Of a DNA stretch of 64,000 nt, positions 35,107 to 42,464 are shown one piece after another; position 1 is the stretch's first letter, and each line of letters starts with the position of its first letter. Source of the DNA: Mucilaginibacter cryoferens (GTDB taxonomy: Bacteria > Bacteroidota > Bacteroidia > Sphingobacteriales > Sphingobacteriaceae). The notes beneath the pieces were generated by a model that worked only from the letters and a program-made list of their open reading frames with translations, searched no databases and was not told where the DNA came from. The stretch is taken from the NCBI RefSeq assembly GCF_014205845.1, contig NZ_JACHCR010000006.1, positions 205,252 through 269,251 of the forward strand. Reading direction: 5' to 3'. The position numbers and the translations under genes were made by a program.

Positions 35107-36303
35107 ATGTCTATTCCATTTATAACACGTTTAAGCAAGATCTTAACCGTTATTATTTACCTTTTCATTACTATGCCCGCACATGCTCAGTTATCGGCGG
35201 CGGTGCATTACAAAGCCGTTCACGCAGATACGTCAGATATAAATATTAATGATTACCGTCGGGATTTTTTAGCAAGCGAAAGTAAAGCAGCCCTTGCCCC
35301 GGTGAATGAAGTAAACGCTAATGCTGTTAAAATAAACTTTTTAGAAAGCCTGGAAACTCATTTAAGTAGCCGCCAGGAACGTAAACTGCTTATGGGCTAT
35401 TTAAAAGACCTTTCGGCAAATAATAGCGAATTAAGCTACAATCAATCAAAAGTGAAGCTTTATTACCGGTTGGCCAATGTATTTGCCAGGCTAAGGTTAT
35501 ATCCGCTGGCCATGAAATGTTTTTTTAAAACCATTCGCCAAAACACCATATCCGAAGATGCATTGCTGGCTCGCCCTAACGTTGATTTGCCGGTGTTAGA
35601 TGGTATAACTCAACAACCGTTAGATAACAGCAGCTACCTGGCCATTAATGCTAAAGACGATTCTCTTTTTATTAACAACCCCAGGCCGACCGATTTAAGT
35701 GACAAAACCGAAAAGAAAAGTAAAGCGATTACCTATAAGCATATTACTGAAACCTTTAACGACGGTAAAAATGCTGCTGCTTATGCCTTGTTATTTCAAG
35801 TGAAGCAGCCGGTGCCGGGAAAACCTAAAGTGTTTAAGCTGGCCAATACGGGGCATACGTTTATTACACTTATTAAATATAATACAGATTCGAGCTCTGT
35901 TTCTGTTTCGTTTGGCTTTTATCCGCAAAAAGATAACCTGATATTTTCGGCAACACCCTGGAACCCATCCTGCTCAGGAACGTTTAAGAATGATAATAAC
36001 CACAATTGGGACGAAGTAGTGGGTCGCTTTATCTCTAAAAGACGGTTTGACCGGATCATGAAACTTATAAAGGATTATGATGGATTAGATTACCACCTAT
36101 CCAAAAACAACTGCACCGATTTTGCCCTCAAGGCAGCATCTTTTGCCGGGTTTGGAGTGGCCGAAACTACGGCAAACTGGCCTTTAGGGCATGGAAATAA
36201 CCCTGGTACAACAGGGCAGGGCATTTTATTGGGTACGGTTTATGGCACAAATGGCACGAGTGATCTCTTTGTAGATTATGATAGATCGTTACTGAAAAAA
36301 TAA
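35107..36303 (+). CDS. Secreted protein with papain-like His/Cys motif, function unknown
   Basis: 398 aa with signal peptide 1-27 (TMPAHA-Q). Residues ~65-150 are helical (HLSSRQERKLLMGYLKDLS, YRLANVFARLRLYPLAMKCFF, TPR-like). The C-terminal half has a His motif (LANTGHTFITLIKYN, ~250) and a Cys motif (LSKNNCTDFALKAASFAGFGV, ~340), arranged as in permuted NlpC/P60 or LRAT-like papain-fold proteins (His before Cys), with WPLGHGNNPGTTGQGILLG after it. It could be a periplasmic amidase, peptidase or acyltransferase. I do not recognise a named family. It is the only gene directly behind the Cys4 leader ORF and a TCTAC-N7-GTAGA operator. Confidence 0.8.
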   Translation: MSIPFITRLSKILTVIIYLFITMPAHAQLSAAVHYKAVHADTSDININDYRRDFLASESKAALAPVNEVNANAVKINFLESLETHLSSRQERKLLMGYLKDLSANNSELSYNQSKVKLYYRLANVFARLRLYPLAMKCFFKTIRQNTISEDALLARPNVDLPVLDGITQQPLDNSSYLAINAKDDSLFINNPRPTDLSDKTEKKSKAITYKHITETFNDGKNAAAYALLFQVKQPVPGKPKVFKLANTGHTFITLIKYNTDSSSVSVSFGFYPQKDNLIFSATPWNPSCSGTFKNDNNHNWDEVVGRFISKRRFDRIMKLIKDYDGLDYHLSKNNCTDFALKAASFAGFGVAETTANWPLGHGNNPGTTGQGILLGTVYGTNGTSDLFVDYDRSLLKK

Positions 36304-36315
36304 TAATCTATAAAG

Positions 36316-36347
36316 TCTATAGAATTAATAGAATAATTATATATTTG
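36316..36347 (+). promoter_or_regulatory. Promoter with TCTAT-N7-ATAGA operator before the DsbD-alpha-like gene
   Basis: TATATTTG at 36340-36347 is a perfect -7 box. TCTAT-AGAATTA-ATAGA at 36316-36332 occupies the place of the -33 element, and no TTG is present there, so the bound factor may act as activator instead of repressor. Confidence 0.6.
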
Positions 36348-36379
36348 TGACATAATACTCTTTGATACTTGTTTGAAAG

Positions 36380-36441
36380 AGGCAGAGGGGAGATTTTCCC
36401 AGGATTACAGCGGAAGAAAGAAATTTTTGAACCAGCTGCCT
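36380..36441 (+). ncRNA. Possible structured 5' leader
   Basis: AGGCAG (36380-36385) can pair with CTGCCT (36436-36441), enclosing a GGGGA...TTCCC hairpin (about 36387-36400) and an A-rich arm. It lies between the promoter and the leader ORF. Not recognised as a known riboswitch class; it may be chance. Confidence 0.25.
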
Positions 36442-36478
36442 TTACAACAAGCTAAAGCTTTAATAAATTTAATAACAA

Positions 36479-36550
36479 ATGAATAATTTTTACAACCAGC
36501 CTTCTCATACCTCCGGCTCTCTTTGTAGCGCTATTCTGGTTAGTTGTTGA
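36479..36550 (+). CDS. Short leader ORF ending ...SLCSAILVSC (23 aa)
   Basis: The only ATG-initiated ORF in this 5' UTR. It has two Cys codons (16 and the final codon 23) with Ser codons nearby, and its stop lies 55 bases before the DsbD-alpha-like gene. The position matches the other leader ORFs of this region, but the Cys enrichment is much weaker. Confidence 0.35.
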   Translation: MNNFYNQPSHTSGSLCSAILVSC

Positions 36551-36605
36551 TTGTGCTTTCGCAATCTGCTATAACATAGGATACACTTACAAAATCATTT
36601 ACTTT

Positions 36606-37052
36606 ATGAAAAAAATTATACTAACGGCCATCAGCATTACCTTAAGCGGTACAGTTTTCTCGCAGATACTTGCGCCCGTAAAATGGTCATATGCTGCAAA
36701 AAAAATTGATAACGAACAAGCCGTGGTATTTATAAAGGCTACCATAGATAAAGGCTGGCATATTTACTCGCAGCATCTTGCCGATGGAGGGCCCATAAAA
36801 ACGACATTGAAATTTGAAAAAAATAGCGACTACGTTTTAGTTGGCGACGCCACCGAACCTAAATCGGTTAGTAAGTACGAGAAATCATTCAGCATGAATG
36901 TACAGTACTTCGAGGAATCGGTGATATTTCAACAAAAGATAAAACTTAAAGCAGGACAGGCCAATGTAAACGGCACCGTAAATTATATGGTATGCAGCAA
37001 TAAGCAATGCCTGCCACCCGAAGATGTAGAATTTAACATCCCCGTAAAATAA
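36606..37052 (+). CDS. Periplasmic DsbD N-terminal-like (DsbC/DsbD-alpha) protein
   Basis: 148 aa with signal peptide 1-19 (TVFS-Q). The rest is a single immunoglobulin-like domain as in the N-terminal alpha domain of DsbD: GWHIYSQHLADGGPIKTTLKF, then NYMVCSNKQCLPPEDVEF with the redox pair Cys130/Cys135. It lacks the DsbD membrane and thioredoxin domains, as many stand-alone Bacteroidetes versions do. It should carry reducing equivalents to periplasmic thioredoxin-like proteins, and two TlpA-like proteins are encoded just downstream. Confidence 0.85.
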   Translation: MKKIILTAISITLSGTVFSQILAPVKWSYAAKKIDNEQAVVFIKATIDKGWHIYSQHLADGGPIKTTLKFEKNSDYVLVGDATEPKSVSKYEKSFSMNVQYFEESVIFQQKIKLKAGQANVNGTVNYMVCSNKQCLPPEDVEFNIPVK

Positions 37053-37122
37053 AATACTTAATACCTTATAATCCATGTAGTTGATAGCCACCAATTAACC
37101 TGCATGTAGTTTTTAAAATACC

Positions 37123-37203
37123 ATGAAACAAAGTAAAAGTCAATTAAATAAAGCCCGCAAACAGAATGGTGGCATCCTTTTCTGTTGTTACTGCCATTGC
37201 TAA
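37123..37203 (+). CDS. Orphan Cys-rich small ORF ending ...GILFCCYCHC (26 aa)
   Basis: Starts 70 bases after the DsbD-alpha-like stop. The first half is basic (MKQSKSQLNKARKQNGG) and the end has Cys at 21, 22, 24 and 26 plus a His. It could be another Cys-sensing leader, but the next gene is far away and has its own promoter and leader; a tiny metal-binding peptide (C-C-x-C-H-C) is the alternative. A long imperfect hairpin follows at 37248-37318. Confidence 0.45.
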   Translation: MKQSKSQLNKARKQNGGILFCCYCHC

Positions 37204-37247
37204 AAAGTACCCTTACATCCAGGTCTTAACATATTTAACAAGATATA

Positions 37248-37318
37248 CATCCTGGCTGTACTAAGTGCGTTGCTTTGCTATGGTGGTAATTCAGGCGTGT
37301 GCTGTACAGTCCAGGATG
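37248..37318 (+). terminator. Long imperfect hairpin after the orphan Cys-rich ORF
   Basis: CATCCTGGCTGTAC (37248-37261) pairs with GTACAGTCCAGGATG (37304-37318) with one bulge and a 42-base loop, followed by TTTATCGTTTT. It may end the upstream transcript or act as an attenuator. No gene is seen from 37319 to 37581 apart from promoter elements. Confidence 0.4.
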
Positions 37319-37371
37319 TTTATCGTTTTAAAATATAAGTTTTTACTGAAAAACAGATAATTTAAAAATAT

Positions 37372-37423
37372 TCTACTAAATCTATAGATTTTATTGTATT
37401 TATCATATTTATTGTTATCTTTA
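37372..37423 (+). promoter_or_regulatory. TlpA-operon promoter with TCTAC-N7-ATAGA operator
   Basis: TCTAC-TAAATCT-ATAGA at 37372-37388 lies just upstream of TTG (37394-37396), 19 bases, TATCTTTA (37416-37423), a good TTG/TAnnTTTR promoter. The motif borders the -33 element instead of covering it. Confidence 0.6.
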
Positions 37424-37581
37424 CACCATTCTAATTAACCCCACCATTAATTAGTTGATTTATAAAGAATAAGGGAGAGGAAGTCTCGACGATCTTATAG
37501 CAACTTTTCAGAAAACTGGAATAAGTGCTCTACTTTTTCTGATAGCAATTATGCCGTCAGAATATAAATTAACTAAATGTC

Positions 37582-37671
37582 ATGAACACCATTAACTACA
37601 ATTATTCGCAGTTACAACCCGCAGCCATCAAGCGATGTTGTTGCTTGGTTCAGTATGCCTTTTGGTTTTAA
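37582..37671 (+). CDS. Cys-rich leader peptide with KRCCCLVQYAFWF tail (29 aa)
   Basis: Begins MNTINYNYSQLQPAAIK; codons 19-21 are TGT-TGT-TGC. It starts ~150 bases after the predicted transcript start and ends 115 bases before the TlpA-like start codon. Between stop and gene, GAGGCTT-GTA-AAGCCTC (37708-37724) forms a compact 7-bp hairpin without a T tail, which could hide or expose the downstream start region. The same design as the leaders at 33939 and 34982, though the Cys run is followed by eight more residues. Confidence 0.6.
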   Translation: MNTINYNYSQLQPAAIKRCCCLVQYAFWF

Positions 37672-37786
37672 CAGCCCAATAGCTTAAAAATTTATAGTGT
37701 TTTTTCAGAGGCTTGTAAAGCCTCATGGATAGCCTATGCCCAAATCCCGGGTTTTACATCGATTAACAACAAATAAACTTATAAAA

Positions 37787-39106
37787 ATGAAAACTACAAA
37801 TTACTTAACCAAAACAAAACTGCTGTCGGCCGCTTTGCTGCTTAGTGGGGTTACCGTATTATCGGCCCGCGAAACGCCCAAGCCTAAATTTATTAAAGAA
37901 GGCAAATGGCGAGGCGAATTTACTGTAAGCGAATCAAAGGTGCCTTTTAATTTCGAGCTTAAAGGCAAGGATGCCGAGCACGCGGTTTTTACGCTCATTA
38001 ATGGCTCCCGCAGGGATAATTTCCATGTGAAATCTATAGGTGCCGATTCTGTTTATATCAAAATGAACACCTATGATGCAGCACTGGTAGCCAAAATAGA
38101 AGATGATGGCTCACTAAGTGGTGAATACCGCAGCCTGGTACCGGGTTTCAGAGGCAACTCTTTACCATTTACTGCCGAATACGGTAAAACTTACCGTTTT
38201 GTAGAGCCGGGCAAAGATGTGGCTCCAAAAGCAGACCTAACCGGTAAATGGGAAATTAAAACTTACAGTAAAGAGGCCGTGCCAGCATCTATCGCTTTAT
38301 TAAAGCAAAAAGGGAACAAGCTTACCGGCGTGGTAATGACAGTTGTTGGCGATACCCGCGAACTGGAAGGCACAGTACAAGGCGATGAATTTGCATTGAG
38401 CGGTTTTACCGGCCCAAGCCCGTTTATTATAAAAGGTAAGATTAATGCCGATGGCTCTATCTCAGGTGAGGAAGGTTTTGGTATCTATAAAAACCTCAAG
38501 TTTGATGCCGCCAAAAAAACTGAGGTAGAATTACCTGACCCTTATAAGCTTACGTTTTTAAAAGAAGGTTATAAAAAGCTCGACTTTTCTTTTCCGGGGA
38601 TAGATGGTAAACAGGTATCATTAAGCGATGCCAAATACAAAGGCAAGGTAGTTATAGTAGAGATCATTGGTACCTGGTGCCCTAATTGTACCGATCAAAC
38701 CGTATTTCTTTCACCATGGTTCAATAAAAACCACCAGCGTGGGGTAGAAGCTATCGCTTTAGGTTTTGAGCAGAAAGATAGCCTGGAATATGCCAAATAC
38801 ACTTTAGGTAAGCTGAAAGAAAAGTATGAGATCAATTACGACATCGCTTTTGGTGGCCTGGCCGATAAAAAGTTGGTGTCGCAGAAATTGCCTGCATTAA
38901 ACAAATTCATTGCCTTCCCAACTACCATCATTATTGATAGAAAAGGCGATGTAAGAGAGATCTACACCGGTTATACAGGTACTGTAACAGGCAAATACCA
39001 TGAGGATTACGAAAAGAAATTTAACAAGCTGTTAGACGAGCTGATTGCCGAACCTGCTCCGGAAACTGCCGCGGTTGTTGAACCGGTTGCTCATCAGGGA
39101 AATTAA
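37787..39106 (+). CDS. Secreted TlpA-like thioredoxin-fold protein, copy 1
   Basis: 439 aa from the ATG at 37787, which gives a clean signal peptide (MKTTNYLTKTKLLSAALLLSGVT...); an in-frame ATG at 37736 would add 17 residues. N-terminal residues ~30-250 are beta-rich, built from two DUF-like repeats (FIKEGKWRGEFTV, ADLTGKWEIKTYS). The C-terminal TlpA/ResA-type domain has the redox site Cys298-Pro-Asn-Cys301 (GTWCPNCTDQTVFLSPWF) and the cis-Pro (AFPTTIIID). CPNC is an unusual dipeptide between the cysteines. Likely a periplasmic thiol oxidoreductase. Followed 29 bp later by a close paralogue. Confidence 0.87.
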   Translation: MKTTNYLTKTKLLSAALLLSGVTVLSARETPKPKFIKEGKWRGEFTVSESKVPFNFELKGKDAEHAVFTLINGSRRDNFHVKSIGADSVYIKMNTYDAALVAKIEDDGSLSGEYRSLVPGFRGNSLPFTAEYGKTYRFVEPGKDVAPKADLTGKWEIKTYSKEAVPASIALLKQKGNKLTGVVMTVVGDTRELEGTVQGDEFALSGFTGPSPFIIKGKINADGSISGEEGFGIYKNLKFDAAKKTEVELPDPYKLTFLKEGYKKLDFSFPGIDGKQVSLSDAKYKGKVVIVEIIGTWCPNCTDQTVFLSPWFNKNHQRGVEAIALGFEQKDSLEYAKYTLGKLKEKYEINYDIAFGGLADKKLVSQKLPALNKFIAFPTTIIIDRKGDVREIYTGYTGTVTGKYHEDYEKKFNKLLDELIAEPAPETAAVVEPVAHQGN

Positions 39107-39135
39107 TATTAACTGACCTTATAAATAACTATCAA

Positions 39136-40464
39136 ATGAAAACCATCAATTTAATCACTTCATTCAAATGCCTGTCTGTAGGCTTGTTGTTTAGTGGTGC
39201 GGCGGCATTAGCTGCGGATAAAAATCCGCCCGTAAAATTTATTAAGCAAGGCGTATGGCGCGGTGTATTTACCGTGGCCGAAACCAAGGTGCCTTTTAAC
39301 TTTGAGTTAAAGGGAAAAGATGCAGAGCATGCTGTATTTACGCTGATTAATGGAAGTCGCCGGGACAACTTTCATGTAAAGCAAATAGGCAGAGATTCGG
39401 TATTTATTAAAATGAACACCTATGATGCCGCCTTGGTTGCCAAAGTAGAAGATGACGGAACACTAAGCGGCGAGTACCGCAGCCTTGTACCGGGTTTTAG
39501 GGGTAACTCCCTGCCTTTTACTGCCGAATATGGTAAAACTTACCGTTTTGTTGAACCAGGCAAAGATGTTGCACCAACGGCAAACTTAACCGGAAAATGG
39601 GAATTAAAAGTTTACTCTAAAGACCAGGTGCCCAACAAAATTGCTGTGTTGAAACAAACAGGTAATAAACTTACGGGTGTAATTATGCAGGTAACCGGCG
39701 ATAGCCGCGAACTGGAAGGCACTGTTCAGGGCGACGAGTTTGAACTATCTGGATTTACCGGCCCAAGCCCTAAGATATACAAAGGCAAAATAAATGCCGA
39801 TGGAACACTAAGTGGCGAAATTGGTTCGGGAATTTATGATAACACCAAGTTTGACGCGGTTAAGGATGATAAAGCGGAATTGCCTGATCCTTATAAACTA
39901 ACCTACCTTAAAGAAGGTTACAAAAAGCTCGACTTTACTTTCCCTGATCTGAATGGTAAACAGGTGTCGCTTAGCGATGATAAGTATAAAGGCAAGGTAA
40001 CTATTATTGAAATTGTAGGTACCTGGTGCCCTAACTGTACAGATCAAACGGTGTTTCTTTCGCCATGGTTTAATAAAAACCATAACCGTGGAGTAGAAGC
40101 TATAGCTATTGGATTTGAGCAAAAAGACAGCCTGGAATATGCCAAATACACTTTAGGCAAGCTGAGAGACAAATACAATATTCAGTATGATATTGTTTTC
40201 GGTGGCCTGGCTGATAAAAAGCTGGTTTCGCAGAAACTGCCTGCGCTAAACAAATTTGTAGCGTTCCCTACCACTATCATTATCGACAGAAAAGGTGATG
40301 TTCGTGAAATATACACCGGCTACACAGGTACCGTTACCGGCAAATATTACCAGGATTACGAAAAGAAATTTAACAAGCTACTGGATGAACTGATTGCCGA
40401 GCCGGCCCCGGCCAGCGCGGCCAATATTACAGGCGCTAATCAAAAAGAACTCAAAGGAAAATAA
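39136..40464 (+). CDS. Secreted TlpA-like thioredoxin-fold protein, copy 2
   Basis: 442 aa with signal peptide ending near ALAA-D. Colinear with copy 1 over its whole length, with the redox site at the same positions (Cys298 and Cys301) and long identical runs such as LPALNKF.AFPTTIIIDRKGDVREIYTGYTGTVTGKY. The two differ mainly in signal peptide, the 165-250 region and the C-terminal tail. The tandem arrangement, 29 bp apart, indicates local duplication. They share the operon with YceI and the di-heme peroxidase. Confidence 0.87.
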   Translation: MKTINLITSFKCLSVGLLFSGAAALAADKNPPVKFIKQGVWRGVFTVAETKVPFNFELKGKDAEHAVFTLINGSRRDNFHVKQIGRDSVFIKMNTYDAALVAKVEDDGTLSGEYRSLVPGFRGNSLPFTAEYGKTYRFVEPGKDVAPTANLTGKWELKVYSKDQVPNKIAVLKQTGNKLTGVIMQVTGDSRELEGTVQGDEFELSGFTGPSPKIYKGKINADGTLSGEIGSGIYDNTKFDAVKDDKAELPDPYKLTYLKEGYKKLDFTFPDLNGKQVSLSDDKYKGKVTIIEIVGTWCPNCTDQTVFLSPWFNKNHNRGVEAIAIGFEQKDSLEYAKYTLGKLRDKYNIQYDIVFGGLADKKLVSQKLPALNKFVAFPTTIIIDRKGDVREIYTGYTGTVTGKYYQDYEKKFNKLLDELIAEPAPASAANITGANQKELKGK

Positions 40465-40476
40465 ACTAAATTAAAT

Positions 40477-40504
40477 CCCGGGAGGGTGTAAAAACCATCC
40501 CGGG
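40477..40504 (+). other. GC-rich intercistronic hairpin
   Basis: CCCGGGA / TCCCGGG (7 bp) plus inner GGT / ACC, between the second TlpA gene and yceI, without a T tract. Probably an mRNA-stabilising or processing element rather than a terminator. Confidence 0.45.
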
Positions 40505-40531
40505 TTAACTAAACACACACAACAAACCACC

Positions 40532-41200
40532 ATGACAAAATTATCAGGCGCTGTATTACTTACAGCATTCGTATCGTTAACCGCGTTTACACCATCAGCT
40601 CTTAAAGGTGTTAAGCTAACCAAAGGCAGGGCTTTTAGCATCAAGGCCGTTGCATCAAACAACAAATTAAAAGTATCAACCTTTAAGGTAGATAATGAAA
40701 GCAGTAAACTTACCTGGGCCGCAAAAAAAGCTACAGGCGATCATAACGGCGAAGTAAAAGTAAGCAACGGCAACTTTGCCCTTGAAAATAACGCGCTTAA
40801 AGGCGGCAGCTTTGATATCGACCTGAATACCATTACCGATGCCGACCTTACAGACCAGGCATCAAACGATAAACTGGTTAGTACTTTAAAAAGTGAAACA
40901 TTTTTCAATACCGGGAAATTTCCTAAAGCCAATTTTGTGATCTCATCGGCCACAAAAACTACAGGCAACCAATACGACGTTAAAGGTAAATTAACCATCA
41001 AAGGTATCACCAACGACGTAAGCTTCCCGGCAACAGTAACAGTAACCGGAAAGAAACTGGCGGCTACGGCAAAAATCACCATCGATCGTACCAAATACGA
41101 TATCAAGTTTCGCTCTAAAAACTTTTTTGAAAACCTGGGCGATAAAGTGATCTATGATGATTTCGACTTGAACGTAAACCTTAACGCAGCCGCTCAATAA
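40532..41200 (+). CDS. YceI-family periplasmic lipid-binding-like protein
   Basis: 222 aa with an N-terminal signal region and a full YceI lipocalin-like barrel (~48-220): KVDNESSKLTWAAKKATGDHNGEVKVSNGNF, DQASNDKLVSTLKSETFFNTGKFPKANFVI, KGKLTIKGITNDVSFPATVTV, DRTKYDIKFRSKNFF. The family binds isoprenoid or other amphiphilic ligands in the periplasm and often sits beside cytochromes. Here it precedes a di-heme cytochrome c peroxidase, so a quinone-related or oxidative-stress role is possible. Confidence 0.9.
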   Translation: MTKLSGAVLLTAFVSLTAFTPSALKGVKLTKGRAFSIKAVASNNKLKVSTFKVDNESSKLTWAAKKATGDHNGEVKVSNGNFALENNALKGGSFDIDLNTITDADLTDQASNDKLVSTLKSETFFNTGKFPKANFVISSATKTTGNQYDVKGKLTIKGITNDVSFPATVTVTGKKLAATAKITIDRTKYDIKFRSKNFFENLGDKVIYDDFDLNVNLNAAAQ

Positions 41201-41397
41201 GGCCTGGAAGGGCTAACAAATTTTAAAGGTTTTATTAAAAATTAAAACCACCGATTAGGTGGATGGCCATTGTTTTGACTAAAAATAGCATTTAAAAACT
41301 CGCGTAAAGTTTGGAAACGGATCAGGAGCCGGGGTGCGCTGGGCGCCCTGGCAAATATCCGGACAGTTTTACAAGAGAGAAATGAATGCACACTGAT

Positions 41398-42360
41398 ATG
41401 AAAAAAGGAAATATACTTCTGGTTATTACAGCTATCAGCACATTGATAAGCTTTATGAGTTTTGTTGGCACTAAAGATGATGTGCAAACCAAAGAGCAAT
41501 TGGGCGAAAAACTATTTTTCGATCCTATACTGTCTGGCGATAATACCATCAGCTGCTCATCATGCCATAAACCGGAGTTTGCATTTGCCGATACCACTAA
41601 ATTTAGCATTGGTATAAACGGTAACCTTACTTCAAGAAATTCGCCGGGTTTAACTAACCTTTCCGGCCGGCCGCACCTTTTTTGGGATGGACGTGCCTCA
41701 TCATTGGAAGAGCAGGCACTGGGACCCATAACATCGGCTACAGAAATGGGGCTTCCGATTGAGGATGCCGTAAAGAAATTAAATGATAATAAATACTACG
41801 CTGATGCATTTCAAAAGATATTTAAATCAACACCCACCAAAGATAATCTGTTGAAGGCCATTGCCTCTTTTGAGCGCACACTGGAGACCTCAAACAGCCC
41901 TTATGATCGTTATATCAATGGCGACGATAACGCTTTATCGGCTTCTGCCGCACGCGGCCGTTTATTGTTTATTGGTAAAGCCAATTGTAATACCTGCCAC
42001 TCTGGCGAAGATTTTACAGCCGATAGGTTCAAAAGCATTGGGCTGTACAATGGTAAAGATCTGAATGACCCGGGCCGTTCAAAGATCACTAACAACAAAA
42101 CGGAAGATGGCGAATTTAAAATTCCAAGCTTGCGCAATGTAGCTGTAACCGCTCCTTATATGCATAACGGAAAGTTTAAAACGCTGAAAAGTGTAGTTGA
42201 ATACTATAACAACCCCTCTCTTGTTGTTAAGGATGGCATTAACCGCGATCTGTCGCTGGATAAGCCTTTGAATCTTAATGACGGAGAAATAAGCGATATA
42301 GTTGAATTTTTAAAAGCGCTTACCGACGATCGTTTTAAACAAAAACTCGCCTCAAACTAA
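41398..42360 (+). CDS. Di-heme cytochrome c peroxidase (MauG/CcpA family)
   Basis: About 320 aa, signal peptide then two c-type heme sites: Cys53-x-x-Cys56-His57 (CSSCH) and Cys197-x-x-Cys200-His201 (CNTCH). LGEKLFFDPILSGDNTISC, SRNSPGLTNLSGRPHLFWDGRASSLEEQALGPI and SLRNVAVTAPYMHNGKFKTLKSVVEYYN are family hallmarks; the last contains the distal Met ligand. It reduces H2O2 with electrons from a periplasmic donor. The ATG at 41398 gives a conventional signal peptide; 41386 is possible. It follows yceI by ~200 bp. Confidence 0.92.
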   Translation: MKKGNILLVITAISTLISFMSFVGTKDDVQTKEQLGEKLFFDPILSGDNTISCSSCHKPEFAFADTTKFSIGINGNLTSRNSPGLTNLSGRPHLFWDGRASSLEEQALGPITSATEMGLPIEDAVKKLNDNKYYADAFQKIFKSTPTKDNLLKAIASFERTLETSNSPYDRYINGDDNALSASAARGRLLFIGKANCNTCHSGEDFTADRFKSIGLYNGKDLNDPGRSKITNNKTEDGEFKIPSLRNVAVTAPYMHNGKFKTLKSVVEYYNNPSLVVKDGINRDLSLDKPLNLNDGEISDIVEFLKALTDDRFKQKLASN

Positions 42361-42464
42361 AAATAATCCCCCTGTTAAATAATTAATTAATCACGGACAG
42401 CTGCTGTAAATGCGAGGTGTAAACACCCGCTATTGCCACCGCTTTGTCTAAAAACTATTGTAAA

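Noticed and set aside
35052..35249. 65-codon frame starting MYPYCSILQ after the Cys4 leader
   Set aside because: Runs into the signal-peptide coding part of the 35107 gene in another frame and has no Cys cluster near its end.
40477..40504. Hairpin as a Rho-independent terminator
   Set aside because: No T tract follows, and the flanking genes look like one operon.
41322..41729. 135-codon minus-strand frame over the peroxidase start
   Set aside because: Antisense to the first heme site of the di-heme peroxidase; no family features.
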